In this document: piece by piece, positions 35,174 to 47,990 of the stretch | How the letters are laid out: every line of letters begins with the position of its first letter | How positions within the stretch are numbered: the stretch's first letter is position 1 | Assembly (NCBI GenBank): GCA_027604505.1 | Contig: JADIIX010000074.1 | Location: 45,778 to 109,777 of the forward strand | Reading direction: 5' to 3' | DNA: 64,000 bases | Origin: Gonapodya sp. JEL0774 | Taxonomy: Eukaryota; Monoblepharomycota; Monoblepharidomycetes; Monoblepharidales; Gonapodyaceae | Program-made: the position numbers and the translations under genes | The notes under the pieces: generated by a model | The model's database searches: none | What the model was told of the DNA's origin: nothing | Seen by the model: only the letters and a program-made list of their open reading frames with translations

Positions 35174-38100
35174 ATGTCAAGCATATCTTTTGATATCGCC
35201 GCGGTCATCCGAAATATCGTTGACACCGTCCCGGACTCCGCGCTACGAATCACCTTCCCCCTCGAATTCGACAACGAGGACGAAGAAGAATTCGCACAGG
35301 ATCCCGATGCATCGCGTATTTCAGGTGTATCTGAACTGCTTGGCCAGGCTGATCCACGTACTACCCATCATCGCCCACCGACCCGAGTACCTTTGGACCC
35401 CGTGTACTTGTGGGATCTTGATCCCGCTCTCGATTCGGCGCTTGCATCTGCAGATGGCGGCGAATCATTCTGGCACCTTGCTCAGAATGCGCATAGATAT
35501 CGTGACTCTATTGGTGGAGCGTCAGGATCCCGTTCCCGCAACCGCAAGCCCTCGAGCAGGCGGGAATCTATGCCCGGCGAGATTGTTTCCATGTCAGTCA
35601 AAAAGCTCGTAGCATACATTGACCACTTTCTCACGAACGCGGAATCAGTAGCAATGGAGGCCACGGAAGGTGACGATTCGGATACAGACGGTGACGGTGA
35701 TGGAGGTGGTAATGGAACACCAAAGGACACTTCTGGACGTGAAACCAGCCGTAATTCCGATGACATCCTCCATCGTCTTATCGCTGCCTCCTGTCTCGTG
35801 AAGATGCTTCGATTACGTGGGTCGACCGCTTTCATGCCCTTCTCTCCTGCATCATTCTCCAAAATTGTTCGTGCCGCTAATACGGACATCGGAGCGAGGT
35901 GGGGCAGTCCGATCGATGCTCCTCAAGCAGTGAACGAGGCTAAGAAGGGCAACAAGGCAGCAAAGAAGCCCGCTGTACGAAAAACGAAGAAGAAGGCCGC
36001 ACCGGACCCGGATGACGTTAGCCAGAACTTGGAGGACCAGGAGGATGCAATGGACATTGATACCCCAGCGTCCGGCACTCAATCCTCCCGACGTCCAGCG
36101 GAAGGTGTAACCTTGACCTCTCTTCTGGCTCGTCTCTTCGATCAGATTCATTTGCTGCTCTGCGAGCCTGCTGCACATGCGCGAGTGGAACAGGACTGGG
36201 ACGCTTTAAAGGGTCTTTCGAGGGCAGTCGGGGAGGCTCTCGCAAACGGCGAAAGTGAGGTTGCAGCTAGCGGTGCAGTCAGAAGCAAAAAGAAGAGCGA
36301 AATAAGGTTGGTTTTGGGGAGTCCGTTTGCTGCGACAAATGCCACACCACAGTGACCCTATATTGTTATCATCCAGCCCGGACCGTCTCACCTCCTCTGC
36401 CCTCACTCTGCTCTCTACTCTTCTCTTTCCTTGCTCGCCCACAACCTTTCGCCCTTCACCTGCTTTCCTCCCGCCAGTTATCACCGCTACTGCCAAGTAC
36501 CTCCCCACCCTCCGTCTACTCTTTCCACTTATCCATCGCTCCATTGTTCCCACGCTTCTCTACTCTGGTGGTGTCCGCACCGTATCGGGTGGTGCTCAGG
36601 CTCGCGTTGCGGTGGAGAGATCTGCATTGACCTGGCACTGGGTGCGGGGGATTGTCGAGAGGAGCGCGAGGGACGGAGAGCGGGAAGAAAATGATTCCCA
36701 TGAAGAAGGTGTAAGGCGAGAAGTGAATGATGCATCTTGGGTTGTGTTTCAGCAGGTGAGGGTGGAAGCGGCATTGTGGAAGCGGTGCTTCTCCTGGTGA
36801 TTCATTCTCTGTGCCTCTGGATCACGTCTCTCGTAGATTGCTTTTCAAGCCGCTGATCGGTCTGCCCCATTACGTGCTTTAATTGTACCGGAGCTGGTCT
36901 CCCTTGCTGAGAGCATGGGGAGCATCAGGTGCAGGCAAGCAGCCGCTTGGGTAGGGAAGATGGGACTGAACGCAAAGCCTTCGTACCGCGTCTTCTCTCT
37001 TGATCTTCTCGCCGCCCTATACTCCTCGTCTCTCCATCGTGTGGATCCTACAAAACTAAGTCCTTCTTACCTGTCACTCGTTGCAGCTCGAGTAAATGAC
37101 TCATCACGCCCGGTCCGCACTAAAGCACTTGAACTTATTGCAGCCGCGTTAAGAGATGAAGAAACTGAAGGCCGACCATCAGGGGACCAATCACCCTCTT
37201 CGTTTGTGATGAACTTAATCCGTCGCCGCCCAGCCCGGGCAACGACTGGAACAGGGTTAGGTAACCCAGATGCCTCGAGTTTCTCGGAGGCTTTTTCGAC
37301 TACAGGCACTCACCCTGCTACTCTCAGCCAGTCAATTTTAAGCCGTGCGGAGGAAGAGAAGGCACCCATCCGGCGAGCGGCGGTCGGAGTACTTGTCGCT
37401 TCCGTGATAAAGGAACTGAAGGATATATTCCGGCGGGCAAAGCGCTCAACTGGGACATTGGATGTCAGGGAACCGATATCCTCCCAACTGGAATTCGACG
37501 GCTCCGGGGAAGGGACGGTAAGAGCCTCATTACATTTCTCGCACCCTTTGCCAGCCACACATCCCATGCTGGGGATGTTGAGAGAGCGGTGTGCGGACAG
37601 GGCGGGAAGTGTAAGGAAAGCAGCCGTGCAAGGCATGCATGAGGTGATCCAAGTAGTGAAGGAGGCCGGACGGGAGACGGAGTGGGGATGGATATGGAAG
37701 TGAGACCTGGTTGAGATTGAGAACTTACACGGTTTCAATTTAATTGATCTACTCTGTTCGACTGTAGAATATGGAAGTCAGCGCTCTTCCCAACCGCGTT
37801 CGACCCTGATACTGCTATTCAGGAAGAAATGGCATCCACTGTGATTGCTGAGGTGGTGTCGGGAGTCATCGAGCGGTGAGTAAATCTCCAATCCCACAAC
37901 TATACACATGTCTGATTTTTGCACTTGAATGCCCAACACAGGCCCCAAATAATGTCGCCACTCCTCGCGTCTCTGGACCAAAACTCGATACTTTCTATCC
38001 GTCATATGTGCACCATTCTCACACAGAAATCAGGTCTTAGTAAATCTTGGGTTCAAGATGTTGGTGCTATCGCCGAGGAGATGGCTGGCGTGAACCTTGC

Positions 38101-41100
38101 CCGGGTGAATCTCAAAGATAAGGGGAAAGGGAAAGCAAAGGCCAAAGAGACAAATAACTTTTCATCCGGAAGTCTCCAATCTGCAGGACAAGGTTGCGCA
38201 GAAGTGAGTCCAGCTTGAATAACTGGCAGAACTATTTTCTAGATTGAATCCAACTTGATTCTCAGGGTGTTTGGCGTCTTTATCGGGAGCTTGGCACGGC
38301 CATGCCGTCCTTTGTGGATGTGAAAATGGTGATGAGCGCGAGGAATTCAATTGAGGGGGACAAAAGTCAGTGTTTGCGCTTCAAATCCACTCTCAATCTT
38401 GTGAGAACTCACCTATTTGGTGCATTCGCAAGGTCTCGCGGAAGACCAATGCGGCCGTATTCTTGAACATATTTTGGAACTCCTTGGTGCGGCAGGCCGA
38501 CAAGTGCTGTCCGCAAATGGCGATGCCGCCAAACTTCGCTGTGAGTCGAGCGAGCCGCTCTCAGATAAGTCGAAGATGTTTGACATTGGCACGATAATGC
38601 CATCGGAAAGCCTCAACGGTCGAGAAGCTTTGCAGGATGGAAGTGCCGGTCCGAGCCATCCCTGCGGCGGTCAATTTAATTTTGCAGGTGGGTAGATGAT
38701 ATGTCTCCTCGAATTCTGCACCTCTTTCACCGTTTGGGTACTTCAAAAGATGTCGAAAGGAGCATCAACGCAAGTGGATGCCTCAGAATTTGTCTGGACC
38801 AGCTTGTTGGATGCTGCAGATGCTTTCCTCGATTTGAAAACTATTGTCGAACGACCTGGTGAGTGTGCGAGCACAACGGACGCTGAAACTGGCTCCTGAT
38901 TCATGGCCCTGGAAGTAGAACAGACCAATCAGGATTCTCTAATGAGAGCGATGACTATGGGAGTCTGTGTCGCACAGGTTTGCAACTCTCGTTCGAAGAA
39001 AGATAGCTCGCACGTCGGTTCACTCTTTTGCTGCTCGACATATTTAGATTTCCCCATCAGCTCTTTCAGACAAGTTTGTAGGGTCTCTGCAAGGGGTGCT
39101 GGCCACTTCATCGATGGAGATTTCTGGATTAAAAGCGCAAGCACTTGTTGGTCTAGGTCTGGCACATTCTCTTCCTCCACACGATTTGAAAGAAACTGAT
39201 GCGGTGACTCTTGAATGCAGGCAAGCTAGCCGCACAGAACGATGATCTGGCCAAAGTAGTGCTACCAGTCGTAGCTAGGGAGCTCGAATTGTCCCCTGAG
39301 TTCACTATGCGAAACAAGTGGGCTCCAAACATTTGCATTTTGCTTGCCTTCGTCCGCGGGAACTAATTTCCCGTTCAGTGCTGCGATTGTTTTGTGTGAC
39401 CTCGCCCGCTACAGCAAATCGGATCGCTACGTTCAAATCATAGGCAATACTCTCGCCGACGAGAACGAGCTCGTCCGGAGACAAGTTCTGCAAGGTTTGA
39501 CTCGGTTATTGCAGGAGGAATACATCAAAGTATCCCCGGATCTCTTCTTGAAGATTGCAACGAGGATCTCAGATCCAATCATGGAAGTCCACAGTGTTGG
39601 TGAGACAAGTTCTGTTTCAAACTCACACAGCTTGTCTGTCGCTGACCACAATTATGTCAAAGCTGAATACTGTCTGGTCGAAGTACTCCTTGCAAAGCAA
39701 CCTCTGTGTTTCTACACGTACTTTGTGGATTGTGTTGGTTTCCTTAATCATGACACTGATTCAAGAGGTAATATAATATTTTTGACGTCCTGTACCCGAT
39801 ATTACAGCTTCTCGACTTATCGCAATTCTCCACCATTTTTTATCAAGCCGTCAAATTCTGGATCCGCTCGGACACTGAACGGCGTTTCACGTTACCCGGA
39901 AATGGGGAAAATGAATCGTGTGTTCAAAATACTACAAACGACAACGACTTCGTTCCCTCACAAACTTCCATTCAATTCTTTAGGAAACGCCGCAATATCT
40001 ACAAGTTTCTACTTTCCAAGGTCAACGACAATCACAGGCTGCAGCTCCGCCAGAAAATTTGCACGGGTGAGTTTATCAAGCATACCACACCCTGGGATTG
40101 AGCTGCATCAATATTATGAACCGCGGTTCAGATGTCATCGGAGGTGTCCTCGGCGGCCAAATTGACCTCGATTCTCAGGGTGGATTAGGCCAGGTAAGCG
40201 CACCTATTCTCGGCAGGATTGTGCCGCCCCACCGACGGATCTCCCTGATGATTAGCTCGTGGACGCATTGTGGATTTTATGCTGTCCAGTGAGTACATCC
40301 AGCTAAAAGCTTGAAAATTTGATGGCTGGCTCTTATCCCCCAAGTTCTAGGAAATGAAAATTGCAAAGCCACGAGCTTCGAAAGCTGGTGAGGATGATGA
40401 TCAGCTGGATGTTGGAACGGAGAAGCAGGAAAACGCTCTCCAAAAGCTCGATCGAACGGCTAAATCGAAGGCCACGAGACAAACTCTTGTGGAAACGTGA
40501 GTGAGCCATTCCTTCCCCCCGGATTCTGGGTTGATTTTTCTCCTATCCATATCCAATTTGCAGAATGATTCCCATTTTGGTAGAGCTGAAGCATATGCTA
40601 GAATCGGTAGGTTTGGTCGGTTCAGGGGTTTGTGGGTTCTATCTGATCACATACGCGCCCTCCGGCTGACAGAGTCGTTCCCCGATTGTCCGGAACGTCA
40701 TGACCTGCCTCCGTGAAAACGTCAAGGACTATCGCTCTGAGATCAACCAGCTGGGAATGGACAAGCGCGTCGCTCAGGAGCTAGAGTTCGACCTGCAGGA
40801 AGAGGACAAACGCACTTCCATGGCAGGTCAACCGAAGCACGCTGCTGATTCCGTCCAGCCACCGGAATCGTTACAGCAACGAGCGAAACCGCAACAGCAC
40901 CCTGCTGTAATCTGGCTTCCAGAATCGGTATCCAAACCACCGAGGCAACAACAGGCCCCCCTTTCTACAGTTTCTAAGCAAATGGGAGGCGGAGCGAAAG
41001 TTGACGCTGGGGAGAATATTCTCGCTCCGCCCACCAAAGCGACGAAGAAAGGCACCAAAGCTACCATTCGAGGTCAGAGACCACATGAGCATGATGTTCA

Positions 41101-41713
41101 TGATCTGTCGGACTCCTCCACAATCTCTCAGAAACCACCAAAACCACCCCGCGCCGCAAAACGCTCGAAAGCTGTGCTTTCGCGACAACCACTCGCACCA
41201 TTAGATCAACTGATCTCTGCAACCATTCCGAAAACTTCCGCAAGCAATCAAGAATACCCGACTTATGGTCCAAACAATGCCGATGCCACACATACTTCGC
41301 GAAAAAGTTCATTGGTTATTAAGTCATCTCAATTTTCGATTCCACGAGTTCGCTCTCACGGGAAGAAAATGGAGGCGCCAGAAAGTGAAAGTGACGACGA
41401 GAATCTGGAAGAAGACGACATCCGAAGCTTGTCGGGAAGGACTGGAGTGTCGGCGAAAGCTGGGGAAAATCGCAATTTCAGGGGTTTGAGCATACTTTCA
41501 TCAAGGACCGGTAGGAGTTCTAATTGGTATGATAAGTCGTTCGCGGTGGTAGAACAGGAATTGACAGGTGCGGTCGAGGTTTATAAATTCGGTTCCAGTG
41601 CGCCTGATTCTCACACAATTTTCTCTAAGGACTCTCACCAATCATGCCAAATCGATTTACTGAAAGGAGCATGCCTCCGTTTGGGAGTCCTTAATCCATC
41701 AATATGCACTTAG
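35174..41713 (+). CDS. NCAPD3: condensin II complex subunit D3 (NCAPD3/CAP-D3)
   Basis: About 20 exons, beginning 35174-36306, 36353-36755, 36837-37699, 37768-37875, 37942-38203, 38266-38365, 38433-38540, 38611-38687, 38750-38858, 38916-38977, 39048-39150, 39221-39317 and 39379-about 39600, form one frame from MSSISFDIAAVIRN. HEAT-repeat helices dominate. Diagnostic stretches are KAQALVGKLAAQNDDLAK, LVRRQVLQGLTRLLQEEY, RNIYKFLLSKVNDNHR and IPILVELKHMLES followed by VMTCLRENVKDYRSEI, which follow D3 rather than D2 (VLCDLAR, not GDLAFRF). A basic Ser/Pro-rich tail follows. D3 is a HAWK subunit that loads the condensin II ring on chromosomes in the nucleus. The stop at 41711-41713 is accepted; a late intron near 41510 is possible. 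Confidence 0.9.
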
Positions 41714-41886
41714 TTACATGAGGACCATCGGGTGCAGAACTCGCGTGGACCGAGTTTACGATTTTATTTCAGATGCTCTGAAATTTATTTTTGTTTACAG
41801 CTAACAAGAAGAGTGATTTATAAAGTTTTGTTTCGAAGATATCTGGGATTGAAACCTGAAATTCAATTGATAAGAATCCCATCCCC

Positions 41887-43090
41887 ATGCAGTGTTCCGG
41901 ACAAGATTCGGGACGCGAAGCTCTTCAGCTCGTCTCATGGCTCTCCGACCAATTGGATGCTCTTATTGGCGCCGTCGCGGGTGTTCACATCAAAAATCTT
42001 GACAAGCCAAGTGGCAAGGAAAACTCAAGTGAGGATGCTGGCGCACCTGGGCGGAAACCAAATGGAGCTGCATTGCCGGACACTGAAGAAGATTCACAGA
42101 GAGTCTGTGAGTGTGTGCTCCTTCATCTCCTTGACTCTGTGGGAACCCATGATTATGTCCTATCACCTTCTCTATCGTTGTTCCCCGTCGTGGAATTGCT
42201 GATCACTATGCCCCACTGAATACAATGGAATCACATCAAATCTCAAGTGATCCTTGAATACCGGTCACAATTCCGTGAAACTGCAGCCCGATTGCGGGGA
42301 CAACTCACACGGTTACGTTTACAAAGCGAGGGACCGCTTGGCAGTCGTGAGACGGCAGCAGGCGTTGAAGAGGTGCTTTTTTAATTGAGAGAAAGACGAT
42401 GAAATTGGGAAGAGCTCTTGACGGAATATAGCGCTCTCCGCCGCATTCACGGGATTGAGATGTGTCACTGGCAGACGAAGAGAAATCATTGGTTCTCGAA
42501 CTTGGAACAGTTTCTAAGTGTCGTCCGTCTTTGGGCGCAGGAAGCATTATTGTCGCTGCTGTGCTCATTGCCATGCTTCTTCCACCAACACCCATCTCGA
42601 TTCCCAAATTCATCACCCGCTGCCGCCGGTCCCCCAGTCATTATCAGAACTCTCGCGCCGCTCACGTCAGCTGGATCACTTGCTGTCCTCAACTCTAAAA
42701 GATCTCCGCGAGCTCGATGAGAATGTTCTGACCCTCGAGGAAACCAAAAAAGTGTCTCTTCTAGGCAGAGCTCTAGTGGATGAAGATGCGCTCGAGAGAT
42801 ATAGACAGCGTGCAATGACAAAAACGAGGATTGTTGTGGAATCACCGACGGCACCAGCTCAAGAAGCGGTAGTTGGTGATCCCGCGCTGGTGGTGTCTGC
42901 CATTAGTCAAAGCGATCCAGGCACGTCATCTCAGACAGAGTCACCAAGCTCTGCATCTATTGGCCCGATGGGGGACTCAACTGCCGCTATTGCTGCAGAC
43001 ACTAGTGATCCTGAAAATTCCGTTGGCTACACTGGCATGGAAGAAATGGACTGGACTTTGGGTGACGTTGGCCCGGATTTGCCATTTTGA
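41887..43090 (+). CDS. unrecognised helical protein
   Basis: I do not recognise a family. The ATG at 41887 opens MQCSGQDSGREALQLVSWL. The first exon ends at a GTGAGT near 42109 and joins in frame to an exon at about 42248 (ILEYRSQFRETAARLRGQL). Next comes a probable exon from about 42407, and then the exon that carries LSELSRRSRQLDHLLSSTL and LEETKKVSLLGRALVDEDA and runs to the stop at 43088-43090. The whole is helical, partly coiled coil, with an acidic C-terminus ending MEEMDWTLGDVGPDLPF. It follows condensin D3 by about 170 bp on the same strand. It could be a small subunit of a larger complex; the intron borders at 42360-42600 are not settled. Confidence 0.5.
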
Positions 43091-43286
43091 TGCATGTATT
43101 CATTTCTCATACAATAATCTTAATCAAATATCTGCCTGTTTCAAATAATTTATCGTGCAAACATTGTGTTTTTGTTTCTTTCTTTCCTTTTTTTTTGTGT
43201 GTGGGAAGAGCTGTTAGGTGACGTCAGACGTGGTGTGGTTGAGTCCACACAATTCCACATCACCTCCGACGAGGTAGTTTCCCGGT

Positions 43287-43947
43287 ATGACCATTTGTGC
43301 CGGAGCTCGCTCGCTTTTACTCGGAGTTATTCTCCTTCTCATCGCCTCCTGCGAAGCTCAGTTCCACGCCGGAGCACCACAGCCACCTCGACCCCCAAGC
43401 TCCTCCGTCTCATCAACCACACCTACTTTGTTGTCCTCGTTTGGCCTTATAGCTTCAGAGGTGACTCCGACGAGTGTGCCAGCTCACTCCATGGTTGAGA
43501 CAGGTCCAACCCAAAGTCCGAGCGTTACCGTTTCAAATGTGACTCAATCCAGCCAATCCACAACTCCGAGGGCTGGATTGATTGCGGGAGCTGTTATCGG
43601 GAGTCTGGGAGGTGCGGGAGTAATCGCAGGCCTGACTGCATGGGTAGCTGTTAAAAAACGAAGACAGGCTGGGTCGTCAAGGTGAGTGATTCTAGTGAAA
43701 TAATCACAATCACTGGTACTAATATCCCAACACATGCATTGACTTTTGGTTCACCAGGCATACTCGATATGCGCCCGTCCATGCTTCACTTCTTTCTCCG
43801 ACTCGGGATGATGACGCTTGGACTGAATCATTTACCCACCAGTCGGTGAACCCTCAAAAACCCCACAGGTATAGTGGAGAAGACGAAATCGACTTGGGAG
43901 ATGACCATGAAGGCGGGGAACTTATGAGGGGAGTTCAGGGTGCTTGA
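43287..43947 (+). CDS. single-pass type I membrane glycoprotein, Ser/Thr-rich
   Basis: Exon 1 (43287-about 43682) starts with a signal peptide (MTICAGARSLLLGVILLLIA, then SCEAQ). A Ser/Thr/Pro-rich ectodomain with an N-glycosylation site (NVT) follows, then a Gly/Ala/Ile-rich transmembrane helix (AGLIAGAVIGSLGGAGVIAG) and a KKRR stop-transfer. An intron of about 75 bp (GTGAGT..TTCACCAG) leads to a short acidic cytosolic tail ending ELMRGVQGA and the stop at 43945-43947. The layout is like Mid2/Wsc-type or other fungal surface proteins that span the plasma membrane, but no conserved ectodomain was seen, so function is unknown. Confidence 0.72.
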
Positions 43948-44021
43948 TTGTAGGTTCTCTCCAATATCTTGTGTCGGATTACATTGTGCGCAACAAGTTT
44001 CAAAACAAATTCGTCACTAGA

Positions 44022-45905
44022 TCACAACTTTCCGCTTCCCTTCTTGACCCATCTTGCTGCCCCTCCAAGAACTTGCACGGCAGTAGCAACCATTTCGTCC
44101 ACGATTTGCTTCGCAGGGAGAATGTCGGAGAGTGCTCCGGCAACTATTTGAATATTTTCGCCAGAATTTGATTCAAGTTGAGTTGGCTTCCAAGCCTTCG
44201 AGCAACCAAGACCAACAAACCTTGTCCAGAAAGAAGAGGCGTCGCCTGTATCATGAGCTCTGGGTCCAAATCGTCGTTCTCTTTAGTCATGACTTCAATA
44301 TCATGGTAGATCTGTTCCGCGCAACCCGAACAGTGAGTGTGGTTTACTCGGGCTCCAGAGGTCGACTCACCGGTACGACTCCTCTGGCGGTCAAATCCTT
44401 GATTTCCTCGCGACGTTCCTCTTCCCAGCTGCATAACAAAACGAGTGGGTGAGTGCCGATGTTCACTCCCACGCACCCTGTCAAAGGCAAAAGTCGCACT
44501 GACTTTACGGCATAAGGGTTCTTGATGATCCGCATCGGCCTTCCAGTATAAATCACAGTCCGCATAGAATCGTGGTAGTCAGCTGAAACATAGGACCAAT
44601 AAGTGCGACTACACTATATTCTGGTGTGGTGCTCTCACCGTTCAAGATTGCCTGTTGGTGACGGGGGGGTGCCCCGGCTTCTTTCGCCATGACAAAACGG
44701 GTGCTAGTTCACGGACAGCAGTAGCAATCAATTAAACCCTCTACATGTGGAAATGTGTATCGGTGGGATCTTACCCTACCCAGACACCCTTAAGGGAGGT
44801 TCTTGTCATCAGACGCTCCAGATACTCTTGTCACCACTGCAACTGCCACTCACCTCCGCTCCGTAGCACAGTGATGCTGCGAGACCGCGCCCATCAAATA
44901 TCCCCCCCGCGGCGAGCACCATGACTGGCTTGCCCGAGATCCTGCTCGTGAACCCCTTTTCACGAATGGCGTCGACTACTTTTGGAATTAATATGCTAGA
45001 TCGAAGTTGCAGCATTTACGTTGAGTCTCCGTTCTTGAATTTAAGGGTTCGTCGAAACGCACCTAGAAGCAATCTCCCCGGTGTGCCCTCCGCCCTCACC
45101 TCCTTGAGCACAAATCAGGTCGACACCAGCCTCGCAGGCTTTGACCGCGTGCTTGGGAGCACCGACCACTGATCGAATAATTCGATGCCCCGTGAAGGAA
45201 TACAATATTATTGTTAGTAATCAGATGTTTAATCACATTCTTGAGCTCACTGTTCATGATTGGAATTCCTGCTTTGTGGAGCTTCTCAATCGCAAAGGGG
45301 GGCGGCACACCGACCGCAGAAACGAAGAGAGATGCCTTTTCTTCAATAATTATGTCAAGCAATTCAGGAAGTTGTCCTTTAGTATAATCGCTGTTGGTTG
45401 CCCGCGCATTGCCGCCAACCTGCGCTACGTTTCAAGACTATGTCACCAAGACATTGTGGAGGTACTCCGTGCGAATAAACTCACGCAATAGCAGGTCTAC
45501 CCCGAAAGGCGCCTTCTTATCAGTTAATCCCTCCTTTAACTTTTTAATTTGGCGGCGCAGTTGTTCTGGGCTATATCCAAGTCCACCTATTACTCCCATT
45601 CCACCGCTGTTTGTTACTGCTGCAGCGAGACTGTAAGAGGAAGTGGTTTTTGAGCAATCGGATTGTCGATGAAAGTGAGCCTGGTTCCTCGCTCACTCAG
45701 GACCCGCCGCGACGTTCATTCCCTGTGACAGATCGGTACATTGATCAAAGAAACGGGGAGAGCGCCTGAGATCCACTCACGGCCAAAATGATGGGACTGT
45801 TAAGAGTAATGCGCTTGGGTCAGAACAGGCCGCGCTGTCAGACAGATGCCAGCTTACGTACTGCTTTATCCCAAATAGTTTCGTGATTCCAGTCTCCAAA
45901 GACAT
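44022..45905 (-). CDS. nitronate monooxygenase (2-nitropropane dioxygenase family)
   Basis: The start MSLETGITKLFGIK at 45905 is spliced to HPIILA and GMNVAAGPELAAAVTNSGGM, giving the FMN-binding TIM-barrel entry of class I nitronate monooxygenases. Further exons give GVIGGLGYSPEQLRRQIK, PFGVDLLL, a GVPPPFAIEKLHKAGI stretch, and KPVMVLAAGGIFDGRGLAA followed by the GAE motif. RPMRIIKNPYA and a final helical exon end at the TGA at 44024-44022 (..WVKKGSGKL). The enzyme oxidises alkyl nitronates, such as the toxin propionate-3-nitronate, using FMN and oxygen. It is head-to-head with ARPC5, 276 bp apart, and meets the membrane-protein gene tail to tail. Confidence 0.9.
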
Positions 45906-46181
45906 TAGGATTAAGTGTTGAGTGTGGCAGGGGTTCTTTCGGGGAGATGGCGGAAAAGATGGTACCTCGAACGGATCTTCGTTTTAAGTCCCAGCCGCCG
46001 GCATCAGCCATCATCCTCGTGATTCTGAAGAGTTCATATTGAACATATTACGTGGCTATCGTTCCTCAAAAGGAAAATTACAATTCTTAAATTTCCGCAA
46101 ATGTTGGATTTCGGTTGCTCTGGGGGTTGTGAATTTGTGTGCTTTGTGGTAATCCAACGTGGTGCTGGTACTGTAACGTAA

Positions 46182-47123
46182 ATGACCTCCACAACTTCGG
46201 CATCCCCCAAATCGTACAGAAAATTGGATGTCGACAGCGCAGCTGGGGCAGGCGGCGACGATGACGATGCTGGGTTCGACCCAACTGCAGTGGAGGCCCT
46301 CGGCATGAGCCCCAGGGAACTAGAACAGGCTGTCAACTCAAAACTCGCGGACGTGAGAGGCTTAATTACAAGGTGTGTCTTTTCTGTGCAAGGATCTCGC
46401 CACTTGAAGGACCAAGCTTCAATTCGTGATTGTCTGCCGCCCGGGCCTTTGGACTCCACACAACCTGGTGCATCCATCTGAAATGAAATGGGACACGCGC
46501 TGCCACGGGGCTGGAGTAGAGGTAATATTGCTGGTGCCATCAGTCGTGCTCTCGAAGAACCCATCCCTTATGGAGAACGACCAGAGCTCAAGGCAGCGAA
46601 GGTGAGGATCTCAAATGGAAACGTTGGAGTCTCTAAACCACACAAGGCCTAATGTACCAATTCTTCCTGCTGTTGTTGGGACTGGCGTCCACTACCTTGA
46701 TTGTGGACTCGTTTCATCTTCAATGCTGCAACCACAACCAACCGTTCCCTACCCGAAGGAACTAGCGATTGCTAGCATTATCGAGCCTGCCACCGCCACA
46801 AAAACTGCCGACATCCCCGCTGTAGTGAAGCAGCTATATCAACAAGACCCGGAGCTGCTCGACCGACTCATGAAGTTTGTGTACCGGGGTATGGCAGGCT
46901 CTGGTGTTGGTCCCGCCGGCTTGGTGGGACCCGGCCACATTTCGGGTGTATCTGGACAAACGTCAGCTGCGCTTCTTAATTGGCATGCGGCGGTAAGTGG
47001 GAGTCTGTACTTAATAACACATCCGAGGCGCTCATCTGCTGCACACTCGCTTCCAAACAGATTGTGGAGGTGGGGGGGCTTGGAACAATATCTCGTGTAC
47101 TCAGTGATCGCAGAATATTGTGA
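46182..47123 (+). CDS. ARPC5: Arp2/3 complex subunit 5 (p16-Arc)
   Basis: Exons 46182-46372, 46520-46601, 46759-46992 and 47061-47123 make 189 aa. The N-terminus (SYRKLDVDS, then acidic DDDDAG), the middle ADIPAVVKQLYQQDPELLDR with LMKFVYRGMA, and the end LLNWHAAV joined to IVEVGGLGTISRVLSDRRIL follow ARPC5 closely; animal ARPC5 is about 151 aa. The extra length is a Gly-rich insertion (SGVGPAGLVGPGHISGVSG) after the KFVYRGMA helix and a longer N-terminus. ARPC5 is a peripheral subunit that ties Arp2 to ARPC4/ARPC1 in the actin-nucleating complex. The gene converges on CENP-X with 81 bp between the stops. Confidence 0.92.
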
Positions 47124-47204
47124 TATATAGCACGACTGCACATTACTCCAATTTTAGTCTGTGTTGTCTGAGTTCTCGAGCATGAACCTTGTTGCGGTAG
47201 CGTG

Positions 47205-47709
47205 TCAAAATTCCATCATCAGCTGAGTGTAAATCCGTTCTAAATGTCGCGCTTCTACCTAAAAGGGCAAGTACTACTGGCATTGATTGGATGCAATTGC
47301 TTTCAGTTTCAAAGCAACACACACCACTGTTCTATTGTGTCCGACCTCCCCTCTATTTTCCTGCTCCGCAATATCAACGGACCGTCGAATGGCCTCTTTT
47401 GGGAGGAAGAGCGATGTGCGGTAAGTACAAAATGAGGGCGCGTCGACGACCTTCGTGACTCACCGACGGTGAAAAGTCGCAGAACTTCTGCTGCAAGGAG
47501 CGCGGCTTCCTTGTTGACTTTTGAGAAGAAAGATGTGATTCCGGTCCGATGTGGTTGAAGCACCCGTAAATGAAGGTATGATTGAGGCGTGCTCGTATTC
47601 TCGAGGTCCAATCAGGCCAAATTCATCAATACTGCTCACTTTTCGTGGACGCTGGTTCGCTAAAAGCGCTCTTTAGGAGTGCTTGGACTGTTTCCTGAAG
47701 ACGATTCAT
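47205..47709 (-). CDS. CENPX: centromere protein X / MHF2 histone-fold protein
   Basis: Four very short exons, 47709-47640, 47517-47464, 47395-47346 and 47258-47205, join in frame to 75 aa, so no long open frame marks this gene. The spliced protein starts MNRLQETVQALLKSAF, continues TKINKEAALLAAEVLRLF and EAIRRSVDIAEQENRGE, and ends VEARHLERIYTQLMMEF. This is the CENP-X/MHF2 histone fold, including the family's typical ending (HLE.ILPQLLLDF in other species) and the usual length (yeast and human proteins are about 80 aa). It pairs with CENP-S/MHF1 at kinetochores and in Fanconi-anaemia (FANCM/Mph1) DNA repair. All introns have GT-AG ends. Confidence 0.88.
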
Positions 47710-47990
47710 CCATGAATATGAGAAGCAGCCAGTGAGAGAATGGAGTGAATTCTACACGGTTCTCTCCATAAAACTAACCGTTTTGAACGTCGGGGGGTTC
47801 GCATTCGCCATGGATGGCGATGGAAGGAGATAGCGCGAATCAGTCTTCGCATTTGTGGGCGGGACCATCTACACACTTGCTGCATTTACTGTGTCGAACA
47901 TCCAGAACACCTCTGTTTACTGTGACATTCCTACTTCCCATGCCCTTCCAAACAACCAGAAGACATTCACCCGCTATTCATTCAGATCCT

